Shown: positions 33,163 to 43,939 of the stretch, in pieces
Layout: every line of letters starts with the position of its first letter
How positions within the stretch are numbered: the first letter of the stretch is position 1
DNA from: Chondrus crispus
Lineage: Eukaryota > Rhodophyta > Florideophyceae > Gigartinales > Gigartinaceae
NCBI RefSeq assembly: GCF_000350225.1
Contig: NW_005178869.1
Span: 188,558 to 252,557 of the forward strand
Direction: 5' to 3'
DNA length: 64,000 nucleotides
Program-made: the position numbers and the translations under genes
Notes under the pieces: generated by a model
What the model was told of the DNA's origin: nothing
Database searches by the model: none
The model's input: only the letters and a program-made list of their open reading frames with translations

Positions 33163-36100
33163 CACCCAGTTACTGCAAATAGTGTAAGCGAACAATCAGT
33201 GAAACTACGCCCATTACTGTACGTGTCCCTAATTTGTGTGGAGTGCTGCCAGACCAAAATATAAATAGTGACACGCACACCTAATGACGTTCCCACGATA
33301 TTAGTGTAACCTCAAAAAAATTACTGTTTTTTATCGGGCCGAGTAGATCGAACTCTATCATGTTCTGTTTTGTTGCCACGCGCCACTGTAACGCGATAGA
33401 CGACGACGGATTCATTCATGCATGCATAAAGTCAGCTCGTATTGATCCTCGTCGACTCTCACAACACAGCACTTCCCCCCCCTTAACCCATCCTCTTCAC
33501 TATGCCCTTTTCGGCTTCCCCAATCGTTGCCGCATTCGAGCGGCAAATCCAAGCACGATCAACACTCCTGCGCACATCACCGGCCACCCCTCCAACTCAA
33601 CAAATCTGTCAAGCGCCATCTTTGCCGCTTGGTTCCTCTACACCCGTGCCAACACGCTCACTGCAGCACGTTCTCCCCCGCGCTGAACGACTCAAAATTG
33701 CCAAATGGATGATGCGCACTTCACTTACAGAAGGAGATAAACACATTCCTGCCAAAGCCGTGCGCAATTTTCCGGCATCTTTCAGGGGTACGCCAAACGC
33801 CAATATCCTCAAAGCGTCCCGATTGTGGAAGACCAAGGCTGAGTTCCTCAATGAGCATGGTGAGGTACAACGTGGACACATTTCGTCGATCACTCGTGTG
33901 ACGAAGAACGGACACAAGTGCGTGTACTCAAAGGCCAAGTCTGGACGTGGCCGCAAACGTGCGGCTTGGGTCGAAGCAGTACATCAAGATCTGGTGGCGG
34001 AGTTTGACCGTCTCCGTAAGCTCGGTGTGAAGTTCAACATGAAAACAATGAAATCCCTTGCCCTTCATCTCATAAGAACAACCGAAAGTACAGAGTACGG
34101 CTCGAGCTTTATTGATCCCAAGACGGGAAAGGCTATCCCCTCAATTATTTCACCACGCTGGATACAATCGTTTTGCGAGCGCTTTCAGATTGTCAGTCGC
34201 GCTCACACAGGTAAACTGCTTACTTCTCCTGCAAAGGAGATTTTTATTGAGAAGGAAGTGGCATATCATTTAGGAGTTTTGGCGCGTCAGTTCCGCAGCA
34301 AAGAACTCCATGAGAATAATGTTGAGAATGCAGACGAGACTCACTTCGTCATAAACCTTGACAACGGGAGAACGCTCGGATTCTCAGGGGAGAGTGAGGT
34401 CAAGTACGCTGATGTTGTGTCCGGGGGAGACGGAATGACGATGGTCGTTAGAATATCGGGTGGTCGGGATGCGGTGATCGAGGCACCGTTTATGGTGTTT
34501 AAAAATGCATCGAGGGGATACCCGATCAGAGGCGTGCCTGACAATGTACCAGGCGTTGCTTATAGAACGGGACCGAGGGGCTGGATGGATACTGTAGTCA
34601 TGCCTGAATGGCTGTCAGAGCCGCGTATTATTGGTCCATTACCACACGAGCGGCGGCGGATTTTATACGTTGATAACTGCAGTGGACATAATTACACAGC
34701 TGCTTTGGCTGCTGCTGCGAATAATATTCGCACCGAAATATGATATTTCCCAAGAACGCCACGCACCTCATCCACCCATGCGACTCGTTTGCTATCCAAA
34801 AAATTAAGCGCGCATGGACAACACGATGGGAGCAACATAAAATGGAACGCATTGTGTGCAACGATTGGTCCGATGGGTCCGGGAAGATTAAAAATCCCGG
34901 TAAGCATTTTTTTCTGCGTTTGGCAGTTGATGCAGTCGGTGACGTGAACGCACAACGAGATGAGAACGGCCTGACATTCGCCAGGAAGGCCATGATTCGC
35001 ACAGGGATGGCTTGTAATACGAACGGGTTGTGGGAGGAAACGCAGCTCTTTCCTAACTTGCAAACAATAATTAAGAACCATAGAAAACACTTTGATGGTG
35101 TGCCCGTCGTTGAGAAGGCCAGCTAAAAAAGTCGTCTGCATCAAGAATTTGCAATAAAGAGAGTTTCTCGTTCTTTTTTACTTGATAAGCTTCGTTCAAT
35201 ACCTATTTGACCATATCCCTTTTCACAATCCCTTTTTTATGAGCACACGTTTCGAGACGAGAACCGAAGATGCCCGTTTGGTTGCCACGTGATATCAGTT
35301 GGCGGCCTCTGGCACACGAGCATGCCTCTCATGTAGAGTGCCAACCTTGTGCGAGAGCGAGCACGCAGGGAAGCACCGGAGTTTCGGCCTCGCATGCTCA
35401 TTTAACTTTTGAGCGGTCCTCTTTCATTTTAGCCGTCTTGACGCTCAACACTTGAGATCTTTTCGTTTCGCTGCCACTAAGATGTTCCCTTCATATATTT
35501 TGCACCACGCAGGAATTGTTTTGTCCGTCACGCCACAGATCTGCCACTTTGTGCCTGCCCTAACGGCCAGCCGCCGTGCGGCGGCTTTTTGACAGTCTCA
35601 AATACAGCGCGCAATACTCGTTGGCCAGCGCATTGGTCCTTCTACTGTTGCTTCTCAATAAAACATAGACGTAGAGATGGAGATGCTGTCCATTGCTAGA
35701 GAGATGATCGTAAAGAGTTCCGAGTCAGGCGGGTCGACCCAAGAATCGACGCAAGCAAATGGCTGCAGCGCCTCAACGAAAGTCGTGCTGCTCTGCATGT
35801 GGTTCAAATTGCCCATTATGCGACTACATGCGAAGCCTGAGACACCTTGTAGCTCTACTGCAACGTCGTTTGGAGGTGAGGTGAAAGAGGAGTACCCAAG
35901 GAAGGGTACGGCAGGAAACTTACTAAATAAAAAGGGCACGTAAGAAAAATTCTCTACAATGAAATGCAGATTCCTTTCGTTTTTTGAGGCCTGCGAGAGT
36001 GTCACTATTTCTATCAAACGGAATTAATGTAGGTGTCATCATATACCGTTGTGGGTTATATAGTGAAACTACGGCTTTAGGGAAACTTGCACTAATATAT

Positions 36101-36165
36101 GTGACTCTTGTCGAAATCTACCTCACCTCTTTATTGTGCGTGTCACTTGTTGCAGTAACTGGGTG
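33163..36165 (+). mobile_element. pogo/Tigger-like DNA transposon (TA target) in the solo LTR
   Basis: Terminal inverted repeats CACCCAGTTACTGCAA (33163-33178) and TTGCAGTAACTGGGTG (36150-36165) are a perfect 16 bp and are flanked on both sides by TA (33161-33162 and 36166-36167), the Tc1/mariner/pogo target. The transposase lies at 33502-35126. About 1 kb beyond it is non-coding. Confidence 0.9.
33502..35126 (+). CDS. DDE-superfamily transposase, one frameshift
   Basis: The frame from ATG 33502 runs 413 codons to a TGA at 34741-34743, and the protein continues in another frame from 34740 to 35126. The N-terminal 220 residues are basic and likely bind DNA. The DDE domain shows ENADETHFVIN (first Asp), RRILYVDNCSGHN (second Asp) and LIHPCDSFAIQKIKRAW (third acidic residue, an Asp). 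This is the DDE_1-type pattern in which the last two motifs are close together. The frame change falls at 34735-34745, between the second and third catalytic motifs, so the gene as read is inactive unless the base is an assembly error. It cuts and joins DNA at TA in its family. Confidence 0.87.
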
Positions 36166-36430
36166 TAGTGGGCTACTGTAGTGCAGGTCGGCCTGCACTG
36201 TAATACTGTCAGCTATGTCGAGGCTGACAGTACACGTATTACCCGTGGTGCGTGCGCGCTTCGTTCGCGCGTGGTACCCGTGTGCACGTGTATGCGCGTG
36301 TCCCTTGTCCCCGTGGTGTACACGTGGACACGAGCGGTTGTACTGTAGAGCGTCTAGCTTTACAGTAGGGGATCCTGTTGTTGATTTAATCTAACTAAAA
36401 AGGCCCCCGGGGGGGTTATATTTCAGCCCG

Positions 36431-37115
36431 TACCGGCGAGTATGGGGAGGACATTTTCTGTGGTCCTCCCTGTAGCACCGTGGACGGTTGGGAGATAAAT
36501 GGCTCTGCTCTCCGGGTGAAGGTCCATTCTATCAATCCCGGGTACGGCGCCGATCGGATCAGCGATATTAAAGCTTGAGTCCGGAACGGTTTCACGGCGC
36601 GGCGCCGGCGGCGGTACCGCGCCCCCCGTTTCGGTAAATGTCGTGGCCAGACGGATGGCCACGGCGGAGCTAATAGCTCCGTTTAGAGCCAATGCGGCCG
36701 GAGATTCGTCCTCCTCCACGGCGAGCGCTGCCACCACCTCGTCGCGTACGACGGGGGCGATCTTCTTGTCCAGCAGGGCGCGGAGCGCGGTGTCCGCATG
36801 CTCCGCCACCAGTCTTGGTGCCGTTCGGCAGAGGCAAACCTGGACGACCTGAGGTAATTCGTCAGCGAGGAAATTCTCCATCCAGGGTTGTAGTCGCGGG
36901 AGTAACGCGTCGTACAGTACTTGTACGCGGTTTCCCCCACCAGCCGGTAGCCCGGCGGTAGTGTCCGAAACGGAAGGGGTCTTATGGCCCCTAGTGGACG
37001 GCGGGTGTAGCAGGGCTTCCAGATTGTCGATCCAGGGGCGCTGTGCGCCTCTGCCACTGCGGGTACTTGCTCGCCCGGAGGCGGTATCATCTCCGACGGA
37101 ATCCGCACGGTTCAT
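36431..37115 (-). CDS. ORF1 of element II
   Basis: About 228 codons next to the 5' LTR and primer site, starting MNRADSVGDDTASGRASTRS. The middle is helical and rich in Ala/Leu/Val (ALRALLDKKIAPVVRDEVVA). It corresponds in place to ORF1 of element I. Its end lies at the border of the solo LTR insertion. Confidence 0.55.
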
Positions 37116-37221
37116 CGTCGATGATCACTAGCGATCGACGCGATGATTTTCGACCTCTTTCAATCCGATCGGTAATTGCTCGCGCTGGCGATCCAGTGCG
37201 GGCTCAACCTCTGTAGTTACT

Positions 37222-37239
37222 CCCTCCACAAGAGTACCA
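37222..37239 (-). promoter_or_regulatory. primer binding site of element II
   Basis: Three bases inside the 5' LTR, the minus strand reads TGGTACTCTTGTGGAGGG. The same 18 bases follow the 5' LTR of element III (43940-43957). Identity between two otherwise different elements makes this a convincing tRNA-primer site. Confidence 0.8.
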
Positions 37240-37242
37240 AAA

Positions 37243-37882
37243 TGTGGTATAACTACCTTCGTCCCGACCACTCGGAAACGAGGGGGGTTAGAGGTAAGGG
37301 AGCGCGCGCCGCTGGGTAACCCACGCGCGAACGCAAACCGTACGGAAGGACTCGAAAAGAGGGAAGGCTCACGTGGCCGGTGACGCGCAGCCGGTCCGTG
37401 GTGTTAGATTCAGACGGCCGGTCACGGGTTAGAAGCCTGAGACTAAAAGGGAAACCGGAACAGGATAGCAATTAGCCGTAAAGGGAAGGGAGGCGAGTCT
37501 GCCTCCCGTTTACTGGAACGGGGCAGGTGCCCCCGGTCTTAACCCCTAAGTGGGACGCCAGAACACCTGTCCCGCTACAGTAGCTGTTGCTTACTGTATA
37601 CCAGCTACTGTGCTAAATTGGCTAATTTGTGCCATTAACTACTAATTACTAGTTAGCCACCGTACGGATTATACACGTGTGCCCGTTGGCACGATCCCGG
37701 CTAACGGTTGTGCCACGTGTTACCCGTGGCCACGCCCGCTGGTACCGACTGTCCCGCGTCGGACCCTTTGGGTACTACTGTGCACGGCGGCGGGCGCGTG
37801 TACCCCTGCTCGCTGCAGTAGCACTCGCCCTCCCGCGCGGTCATCATCTCGCCGGGGGGTTGTGGTACAGAATTGTACTACA
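37243..37882 (-). repeat. 5' LTR of element II
   Basis: Partner of 20780-21419, same length, about six differences. The sequence beyond it (from 37883) is not copia, so the two flanks do not belong to one interrupted target. Confidence 0.94.
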
Positions 37883-37899
37883 GGTCCCATAGAGCCACG

Positions 37900-38779
37900 C
37901 TATTCACGTCTGGATTTTCTCGACACACTGTTAGCTATTTTGAGGGCCGCCCTCTCAAATGCCAACATCGCCATCTCTCTCTCTAAATCATCGGGCATCG
38001 AGAACTTGGAATGTAGACGCGAAAATCCTGTTTTGCAGCTGAGAAGTTGAAGTCCCCCGGCACCACTGACTTTATTGAGAGACATCTTTCTTTGCCAGAT
38101 CTTGATCCAATCTGAGATGGAAAGTTTCACGGTAACTCTATTGGTCTGATGGTTATCATAGGTCCTGCTGATGGTGTTCTTAGAGCTTTCCAAGCCCTTA
38201 TTTACGTCGGGCTCTACAGGAGCCTGGTTGGGTTTTCGCATGTCGGTCGCGACATCAATCAGGTCCAGATTCCGATGTTTGGAGTGCCATATCTTTATCT
38301 GATTCTGCATTTCTTCTATTTGCGCCTTCATTTTCGTCATGTCTGCGGACGGTTCCGCAATTTCATTGCTTTCCATCGCTGTGCGATCTGATGCCAACGT
38401 CTTGAGCATACTGACGACTTCCGTATGATTTGAACTGATATCGTCCTTGACATTGGTGGTTATGTCTTCCATCTGCTCAATCCTCTTCTGAAGTTCTCCT
38501 ACTACGTCGTTAGTCCTGGCCAAGCCCGTCTTAAGACAACTAATGTCCAAATTTCTCTGACCTACATCCGACGTCATCTTCTTGATAATGTCTGCGAGGT
38601 TGTCGACTTGGCTCCGAACACTGTCCACCGCGGCACTTAGAAGCGACTTCCTGCTCAACTGACTCTACCTGATGCTCCACGCTCGCCACTCGGCTGGTTA
38701 ACGTCATCACTACGTAAGCGCCTCTCGCCCTCACTGTACGAACTCTCCTTTCCTGCTCCTTACAACGGTTCTGGCACAA
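37900..38779 (-). pseudogene. coiled-coil protein, unrecognised, with one apparent frameshift
   Basis: A frame from 38658 to 37900 (252 codons) is long coiled coil with heptad-like spacing (SAAVDSVRSQVDNLADIIKK, GELQKRIEQMEDITTNVKDD) and a basic C-terminus (SVSRKSRRE). A second frame, 38779 to 38540, ends with matching coiled-coil sequence (SRVASVEHQVESVEQEV) just upstream. This suggests one protein with a frame change near 38640-38660, or two exons. The stop lies within 20 bp of element II. Candidates are a host structural protein or the ORF1 of a LINE, whose ORF1 proteins are coiled coil, but no reverse transcriptase is nearby. No function is assigned. Confidence 0.4.
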
Positions 38780-39216
38780 TTCTGTACAGACGACAGTCCT
38801 CGCCTGACAATTCGCTCACTGTGCTCTTCCGCCCTGAGCACTGCTCCAAGGACTTCCACACCAGGAATAGGAGGCTTCTTATTCTGTCTACTCCACAGAA
38901 GAAGTTAAACACAAAAAGTTTAAACTTATTGTTATATACCGGTTTTCGCACTTGCTTCTCTGTCCTTTCTCCCGGCTGTGTACAGCGGACCTGCACCGGC
39001 TCGAATGTTGACTTGGGTATGGATGTCCCTTTTTACTGAGGGGACGGTCTAATCCCTGCATTTATGCTGTTCTCACCTGGCTCCCTAGATCTCTCTTTCC
39101 CTTCTAGTGAGTGCCAATCAGGTGCAAAATCCAAATTATTTGGAACACTCTCCTGCTCCTTGATAATTTCATAATTTCGTCTATCTCCCATCTGACATAT
39201 TTCGTGTCAATGTCTA

Positions 39217-39582
39217 GTGCATAGAAGGATGACTGCTTCCACACAACACATGCTCCATGGCTTGTATGGTGCGCAGCTGCATGTCTTGTACATGCTTGAA
39301 CGCAAAGAGCCGTGCGGGTTTGCGATGCTCCGGTGGGCTGAAGCTGAGGAGAGCGAGGGTGCAAGGCTTCATGACAAGATAGGAAAAGGATATGGCAAGT
39401 ATGCTATCGGGAGGATCGTCAGAAATGAAAGACGCGAGAGAAAGATCGCTTTGCTGTCTTTGAAGAGGTTCTTGGAGAGTGAGGGCGAAAGGTGGACAGA
39501 GGAGAATGGAGTGGAGAGGGCAGTGATCACTATAGGGGATAGAATTGCGAGGCTGCGAGACTTTCGGCAGGTATCCCTGTGA
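39217..39582 (+). CDS. small hypothetical frame
   Basis: A 121-codon frame whose second half is rich in Lys, Arg and Glu and is likely helical (IVRNERRERKIALLSLKRFL). No motif or homologous family is recognised. The surrounding 38780-39216 and 39583-40146 hold no better candidate on either strand. Possibly a chance frame. Confidence 0.22.
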   Translation: MHRRMTASTQHMLHGLYGAQLHVLYMLERKEPCGFAMLRWAEAEESEGARLHDKIGKGYGKYAIGRIVRNERRERKIALLSLKRFLESEGERWTEENGVERAVITIGDRIARLRDFRQVSL

Positions 39583-40146
39583 TTAGGGGTGAAGAATGGA
39601 AGTATACATGTGAGGATCCTGCAAAGTTGTGTTAGCAACGTTGCATTATGATTATTGAATACAAAAACGCCAGGCGATACCGTCAAGACGGACAGAGTGC
39701 ATGAGTAGATGTAGGCGTGTCTTAGCGTGTCTTTTTGTGTCTTGTTCCTGTGGCGAAGACCAGTAACAGCCACTGGAAGAGGTAAAATGACCATGGCTGA
39801 GTCTACATTGATCTGCCTGAGGGCAGATTAACCTGCCATCTGTGGGATTGAAGGGTCCATGCGGTCCTCTCGTGGGACCAGCTAGTATCGACATTGGGGC
39901 GAATTGGGGCAGCCTGGGGAGCCGTCATGTTCCATGGGGCTCGGTTATTACTGTCAAAACAATCATATTCACGTGGCGACCATGTGGCAAGGGTCAACCG
40001 TTGCGGATGCTGGCCATTCAGTTTGCACTATGTCGACCTTTTCTGTTCATGCGACATTCATGGCGAACTGGGCACCATAAGGCAAACGAGGGAGTTACAG
40101 AAATTGTGATGTAGTGCTTCCTCAAGATAAGATGCGCATGTCTATA

Positions 40147-40796
40147 CAGTGGCCCCTACTCATTAGTGTCGCCCCCCGTGCGAGACCCCAAAACCGGCAC
40201 TACTGGGAGACGGCATTAATAGGTGACGTCGTCACATATATTGTCATGCACTCGGTAATTAACGTCTGCCTTCTCCGTGTTGCGTCTCTGTCGTGTTTTG
40301 CAGTGAGAAATACGATAGAGCGTCTGAAACTTGGCATTCAGTCGCCAAAACTCTCACGGCCTGACGGGTCTTTATTTGCGATGATTTTGGCTTCTTGTTG
40401 GCTGCGCGGAGCAATTTGGGAGCAGTAGCTCTGATGTTTCGCACAGTGCGCCCTGCGATGCCGAACTGTTGCTCAATTGCCTCGGCACAGTGTCCCTTGT
40501 CGAGCAGATCTGAAATGTCTAGCTTCTGTGCTATTGTCAGGGGCTTGCGCGTTGCTTTTTTTTATTTATTTCCTGAACCAGATGCACAAGGAGGACAAGC
40601 TGAGGTCTGTGAACGCTGTTCGGTGAATAGAATCGGGTTTAGAAGCCGCTTTCACATGTTTTCATGCGCGATGGACGGACGGCAGCTTAACACCCAGAGT
40701 CGTATACCACGTGTCACTTTTCGTGTTCGTAGGTCTGGCCGGCATTAATGGGAGGGTGGCATTAGTAAATGTGGCACTAATGGGACTCTCCCCCTG
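40147..40796 (-). mobile_element. Tigger/pogo-derived miniature element A
   Basis: The left end CAGTGGCCCCTACTCATTAG after a TA is matched, inverted, by the right end (reverse complement CAGGGGGAGAGTCCCATTAG), same length with mismatches. TA is kept only on the left. Inside, the minus strand encodes just the N-terminal helix-turn-helix of a CENP-B/Tigger-type transposase (AQKLDISDLLDKGHCAEAIE then FGIAGRTVRNIRATAPKL, about 40400-40540). The DDE domain is absent, so this is an internally deleted derivative. Confidence 0.7.
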
Positions 40797-41047
40797 TGCA
40801 GCGGATGAGATCCATGAGAAGGCACAACCAAGCTGTCACGGATAATGTAAATTGCCGGTTTGAAGACAGTTTGCCGTACAATGCGTGTCCTGTTTGGAAT
40901 AAATGTCTTCTTAAAAGACCTTGAGCGAGAACTGGCTGACTGCGGTACTTGTTCCACATTTGTCATTGAACATGTCGTCGAGAAGCATTCGCGTTTCCCG
41001 AGCGGAAGAAAGCAAGACAGAGCGCCTCCTCGATGTGAAACGCATTA

Positions 41048-41872
41048 CAGTCGACCCTACGCATTAGTGCCGCCCTGTGTAAGGACTAATAATACGGCAC
41101 TAATTCGGAGCGGCACAATCAGAAAGCAGAATCACTACCCGGCCAGAACTCTGTTATTAGAGTCTGCTGTTGTTGCCTTTGCCCCTGTCTCTCATGCCTA
41201 GCTTCTAGAAAAGCTCGTTTTGCGGACCTCAAGTGCGAAAAGGCGTTGCTCACATCGCACTCCACACCCAGACTCTCCAAAGACCCAAACAACCTTGCTA
41301 GCACTACAGCAGTCGGTACGGCCCTCCTCTTCGTAATTTCACACTCGTCTTCTGCCACACAATCATCCATCATAGCATCACTGGCAGACTGATTCTGTAG
41401 CTCTCCGCCATAATGTATTGAATCGCAAGCATCACTAATAGAAGCTTCTGCCACAAGCTCATTAGTCTCGATCTCAATCCATTCCTCCACATCTTTCGTG
41501 CAGAATTCTGCAGTTTCTGCGAGGCCATCCTCTGGCACCAGGCTTAGTCGGGAGAGAAACCCTACTACACCACCTACCATAGATTTATCAATTTCAGTTT
41601 CATTTCGACCAACTTTCCGACCTGCAGCAGATGCCCAACCTCGATTTTCTGTGCAATCGTAAGGCGCGTACGCTCCGCTTTGGCGATCTTTTCAGGATTC
41701 ATGTTAGGGTCTTTGAGTGAGGTGCCATCACGTCACCAATTGAGCTGAGGCGCGTGAGGAGTGGCCGATGACGACGTGGTGCATGACGTGGCAGAACCTG
41801 GGTCTGCCGGTTTGGCGGCACTGATTCGAGGGTGGCAATAATGAAAGCGGCACTATTGCGCGTCCTCCGCTG
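41048..41872 (-). mobile_element. Tigger/pogo-derived miniature element B
   Basis: TA lies on both sides (41046-41047 and 41873-41874). Left end CAGTCGACCCTACGCATTAG and right end (reverse complement) CAGCGGAGGACGCGCAATAG are imperfect inverted repeats related to those of element A. Inside, the minus strand keeps the transposase start (MNPEKIAKAERTRLTIAQKI, about 41620-41705) and, in the 153-codon frame 41580-41119, its acidic C-terminal tail (SHLRSAKRAFLEARHERQ). The DDE core between them is missing. Confidence 0.75.
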
Positions 41873-41913
41873 TACTAAGATATTCAGGACAGTACATCAC
41901 TATTCAACTGTAA

Positions 41914-43383
41914 TCAAATCTGGCTAGGGTACCGGTCCATTACCTGCAGTTCTGTCTCCCCTATCTCGCACTCCTCACCGTCAGACGCTACGTTGCGGGT
42001 AAGCGAAACTTCAGAAACAGGGTCCTGACTCACTCTTGTCTTTCTGTGCGGATCATAACGCAGCCACAGGTATGCGCCGATCCCTAAATGACAAATGGTG
42101 AAACCGATGGTATTCAGCAGTGTCAAATGGTCTTTGAAAAATGTGATGCCGCCAGCTATCGTTAGAAGCTCTTTAAACACTCCCGCTACACTGAGTCCGA
42201 CGGAGGAAGTGGCATTGACAAAACAGTATTCGCTCATAAGGAGAATGAAGACCAAGGTGCCAACGAATACCATGGTCCCCAAAATGATCCAAAGCTCATT
42301 GGCTTCGAGAACAGTCATCTTAGCGGCTACTTGATTACCTTCTAGCAAAATTGCTACCGGTAGGACGCAGAGGGCCGTAGTGGGTGAAGTGTACAATGTG
42401 GCAGTGAGAGGTGGCATGTGTTGACAAGACTTGCCATCGCCAGTTCTTTTCAACAGGCTTTGCGTCATGGCCCACCGGAAGCTCCCTAAAGTATGGGAAG
42501 GAGAAGGGCGGATGTGGAATAGGCACAAGAAGTTAGAATGAGAAAGGAAGACTGCAAGGTTGAAGAGTAGTGTGTTGTGTGTTCGTTCTGTTGATAGCTA
42601 TCCGCAACCATCCCTACTTATATCGCTACTGCAGAGCTACTGCATTCCTAATGTTTCAGCTAGGTACTTCCCAAAAACGATGCCCGCTCAAATGATACTG
42701 TATTTCGCGCATATGCCACATATCTGATATCAGCCCTGAATTGTCATATTTCCATCTCTATAATTGCAGGCCTGATTATCCATATCGATTTCCTTTTGTG
42801 GTTTCCATGCGAGCGGTGCAACACTGCCTCCCTATTTGCAGACGGAGACAGTTTTATGACATAAAGCAATGCCGAGCAATTGCAAAGTGAAACCGGTGAG
42901 TACGAACTCGTGCTGCCCGAAGGCAGCAAGTGCGATCCCGAGGGCGATGACAAAAGGGGAGGTCCAAACATGGACTGAAAAGATCTCATTACCGAGCAGC
43001 AAGCCCCACATCATGGTAAAGACTGGAGAACCTCCCTTCAAAATGGTCCCAAAGGAGACCGTGAGAATCGTGAGAGCCGTAGTGGCGCAACCTATGTCAA
43101 GGGCAGTGGCGACTCCAATGGGAGGATCGTAATTTAGGAAATCCCTGCGCGCGAGAAGTTTCGGTCTCCATCCTGGTCGAGCTGAGAATAACGCGGCCCA
43201 TACGGTAGTGAGGGTGTTTGAAAAGGCAGTGACAGTCAGTGGGAACTTAAAGTGCCTCACAAAAATCCATCTAGTGGCGAGGATGACGGAGGACGAAATG
43301 ATAAACCAGAACAACAGGGTCAGGGCAGTGCGAGGGAGGGCGAGATTACGGCTGCGGTTGGTGACGGGGGTATTCACAGGCAT
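41914..43383 (-). CDS. TPT/SLC35-family transporter with one intron
   Basis: Membrane transporter of the triose-phosphate/nucleotide-sugar translocator superfamily, likely Golgi, ER or plastid envelope, exchanging phosphorylated sugars or nucleotide sugars. Exon 1 runs 43383-42861, from ATG (MPVNTPVTNRSRNLALPRTA). Exon 2 runs 42485-41914. The 375-nt intron (42860-42486) begins GT and ends in a pyrimidine run plus TTTAG. The join gives 1095 nt, exactly 364 codons plus stop, with the split codon reading Trp. Visible are about ten hydrophobic helices, LKGGSPVFTMMWGLLLGNE (the TPT-family helix around a conserved Lys-Gly), SFRWAMTQSLLKRTG, which matches the SLC35C2-type signature after the middle helix, and SVGLSVAGVFKELLTIAGGI with the family Lys. 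The C-terminal tail is hydrophilic. The upstream frame extending to 43716 runs into the LTR of element III and is not used. SLC35C-like is the best guess; the substrate is unknown. Confidence 0.85.
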
Positions 43384-43605
43384 GCTGAAAGATTGTGGAA
43401 GAAGACAAGGAGGGCGGGCGGGAGAAAAGGCTTTCGTGGGAGCGACTGCAGCAGAATACACGATCGAACCCGCCCGTGGCAGTACATCGCAGTTGTCAAA
43501 TGTTTTGAGAGGGCATGGGGCTCTGGGGAATGAGGCAAATACAGTTTGAACGAGAAGAGAAGAGAAGAGAGGCGGGGAATAGGGATGGTGACAGGGGGTA
43601 AGCTC

Positions 43606-43939
43606 CATGTGGGGGAGATTTGGGGTACTGTACAGGGTACAGTACCCGGGAGTGGCCCCAGGGCCAAAGCCTTCAAAAGGTGATTTTATTGGTCTACGTG
43701 TACGCCAGGTGTACACGTGGACAATCTCCCTTTGAAGAGCGGCGGTCCTGGGAAGTGGAAGATGTTGGCGGCCCCTCTATAAGAGAAAGGGGCGCGCCGC
43801 GACACCCCGCGACACAGAACAGAACACAACAACACCCCGGACTGACCCCGGCTCTTGCAATAAACTTCACGCTTCTGAAAGAAAACTTCTCTCTCCCCCC
43901 TACGTGCGCGGCCTTCCTCCCCGCTTTTCGCCGCCAACA
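43606..43939 (+). repeat. 5' LTR of element III
   Basis: 334 bp, from TGTGGGGGAGATTTGGGG to CGCCGCCAACA. It contains a TATA-like CTATAAGAG near 43778 and AATAAA near 43859, the order expected of U3 and R. It ends 222 bp upstream of the transporter start codon, pointing away from it. Confidence 0.93.

Larger units (their letters stand above)
32718..36425 (-). mobile_element. solo LTR related to element I, split by a DNA transposon
   Basis: From TGTAGCATAAGC to GGTTATATTTCA, flanked by the 5-bp duplication GCCCG (32713-32717 and 36426-36430). With the inner 3003-bp transposon and one TA left out of the count it is about 703 bp. It follows the element I LTR through shared blocks, for example GGGCCGATCTACGCCTC, CAGCGCTGGGTAACGTACCA and the hairpin chain before the end, but is clearly diverged, so it comes from a related family. 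It separates ORF1 of element II from gag. Confidence 0.85.
20780..37882 (-). mobile_element. Ty3 chromovirus-type LTR retrotransposon, element II, with nested insertions
   Basis: Two 640-bp LTRs (20780-21419 and 37243-37882) differ at about six positions (roughly 0.9%). Minus-strand order: ORF1 36431-37115, gag 30945-32649, protease 30286-30924, reverse transcriptase and RNase H 28523-30282, rest of RNase H, integrase and chromodomain about 25430-27163, then an antisense frame 21749-24044 before the 3' LTR. It is broken, with something like five or more breaks besides two nested insertions (27164-28522 and 32718-36425). The flanks (AAAGC and GGTCC) do not form a target duplication, unlike elements I and III. 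Without the insertions it would be about 12 kb. Confidence 0.9.

Noticed and set aside
33360-33686. Plus-strand 108-codon frame overlapping the transposase start
   Set aside because: Overlaps the DDE transposase frame in another phase and has no motif.
43384-43716. N-terminal extension of the transporter frame
   Set aside because: It runs into the element III LTR, and an equivalent frame appears at the other LTR (50451-50167); the first ATG after the LTR gives the expected start.
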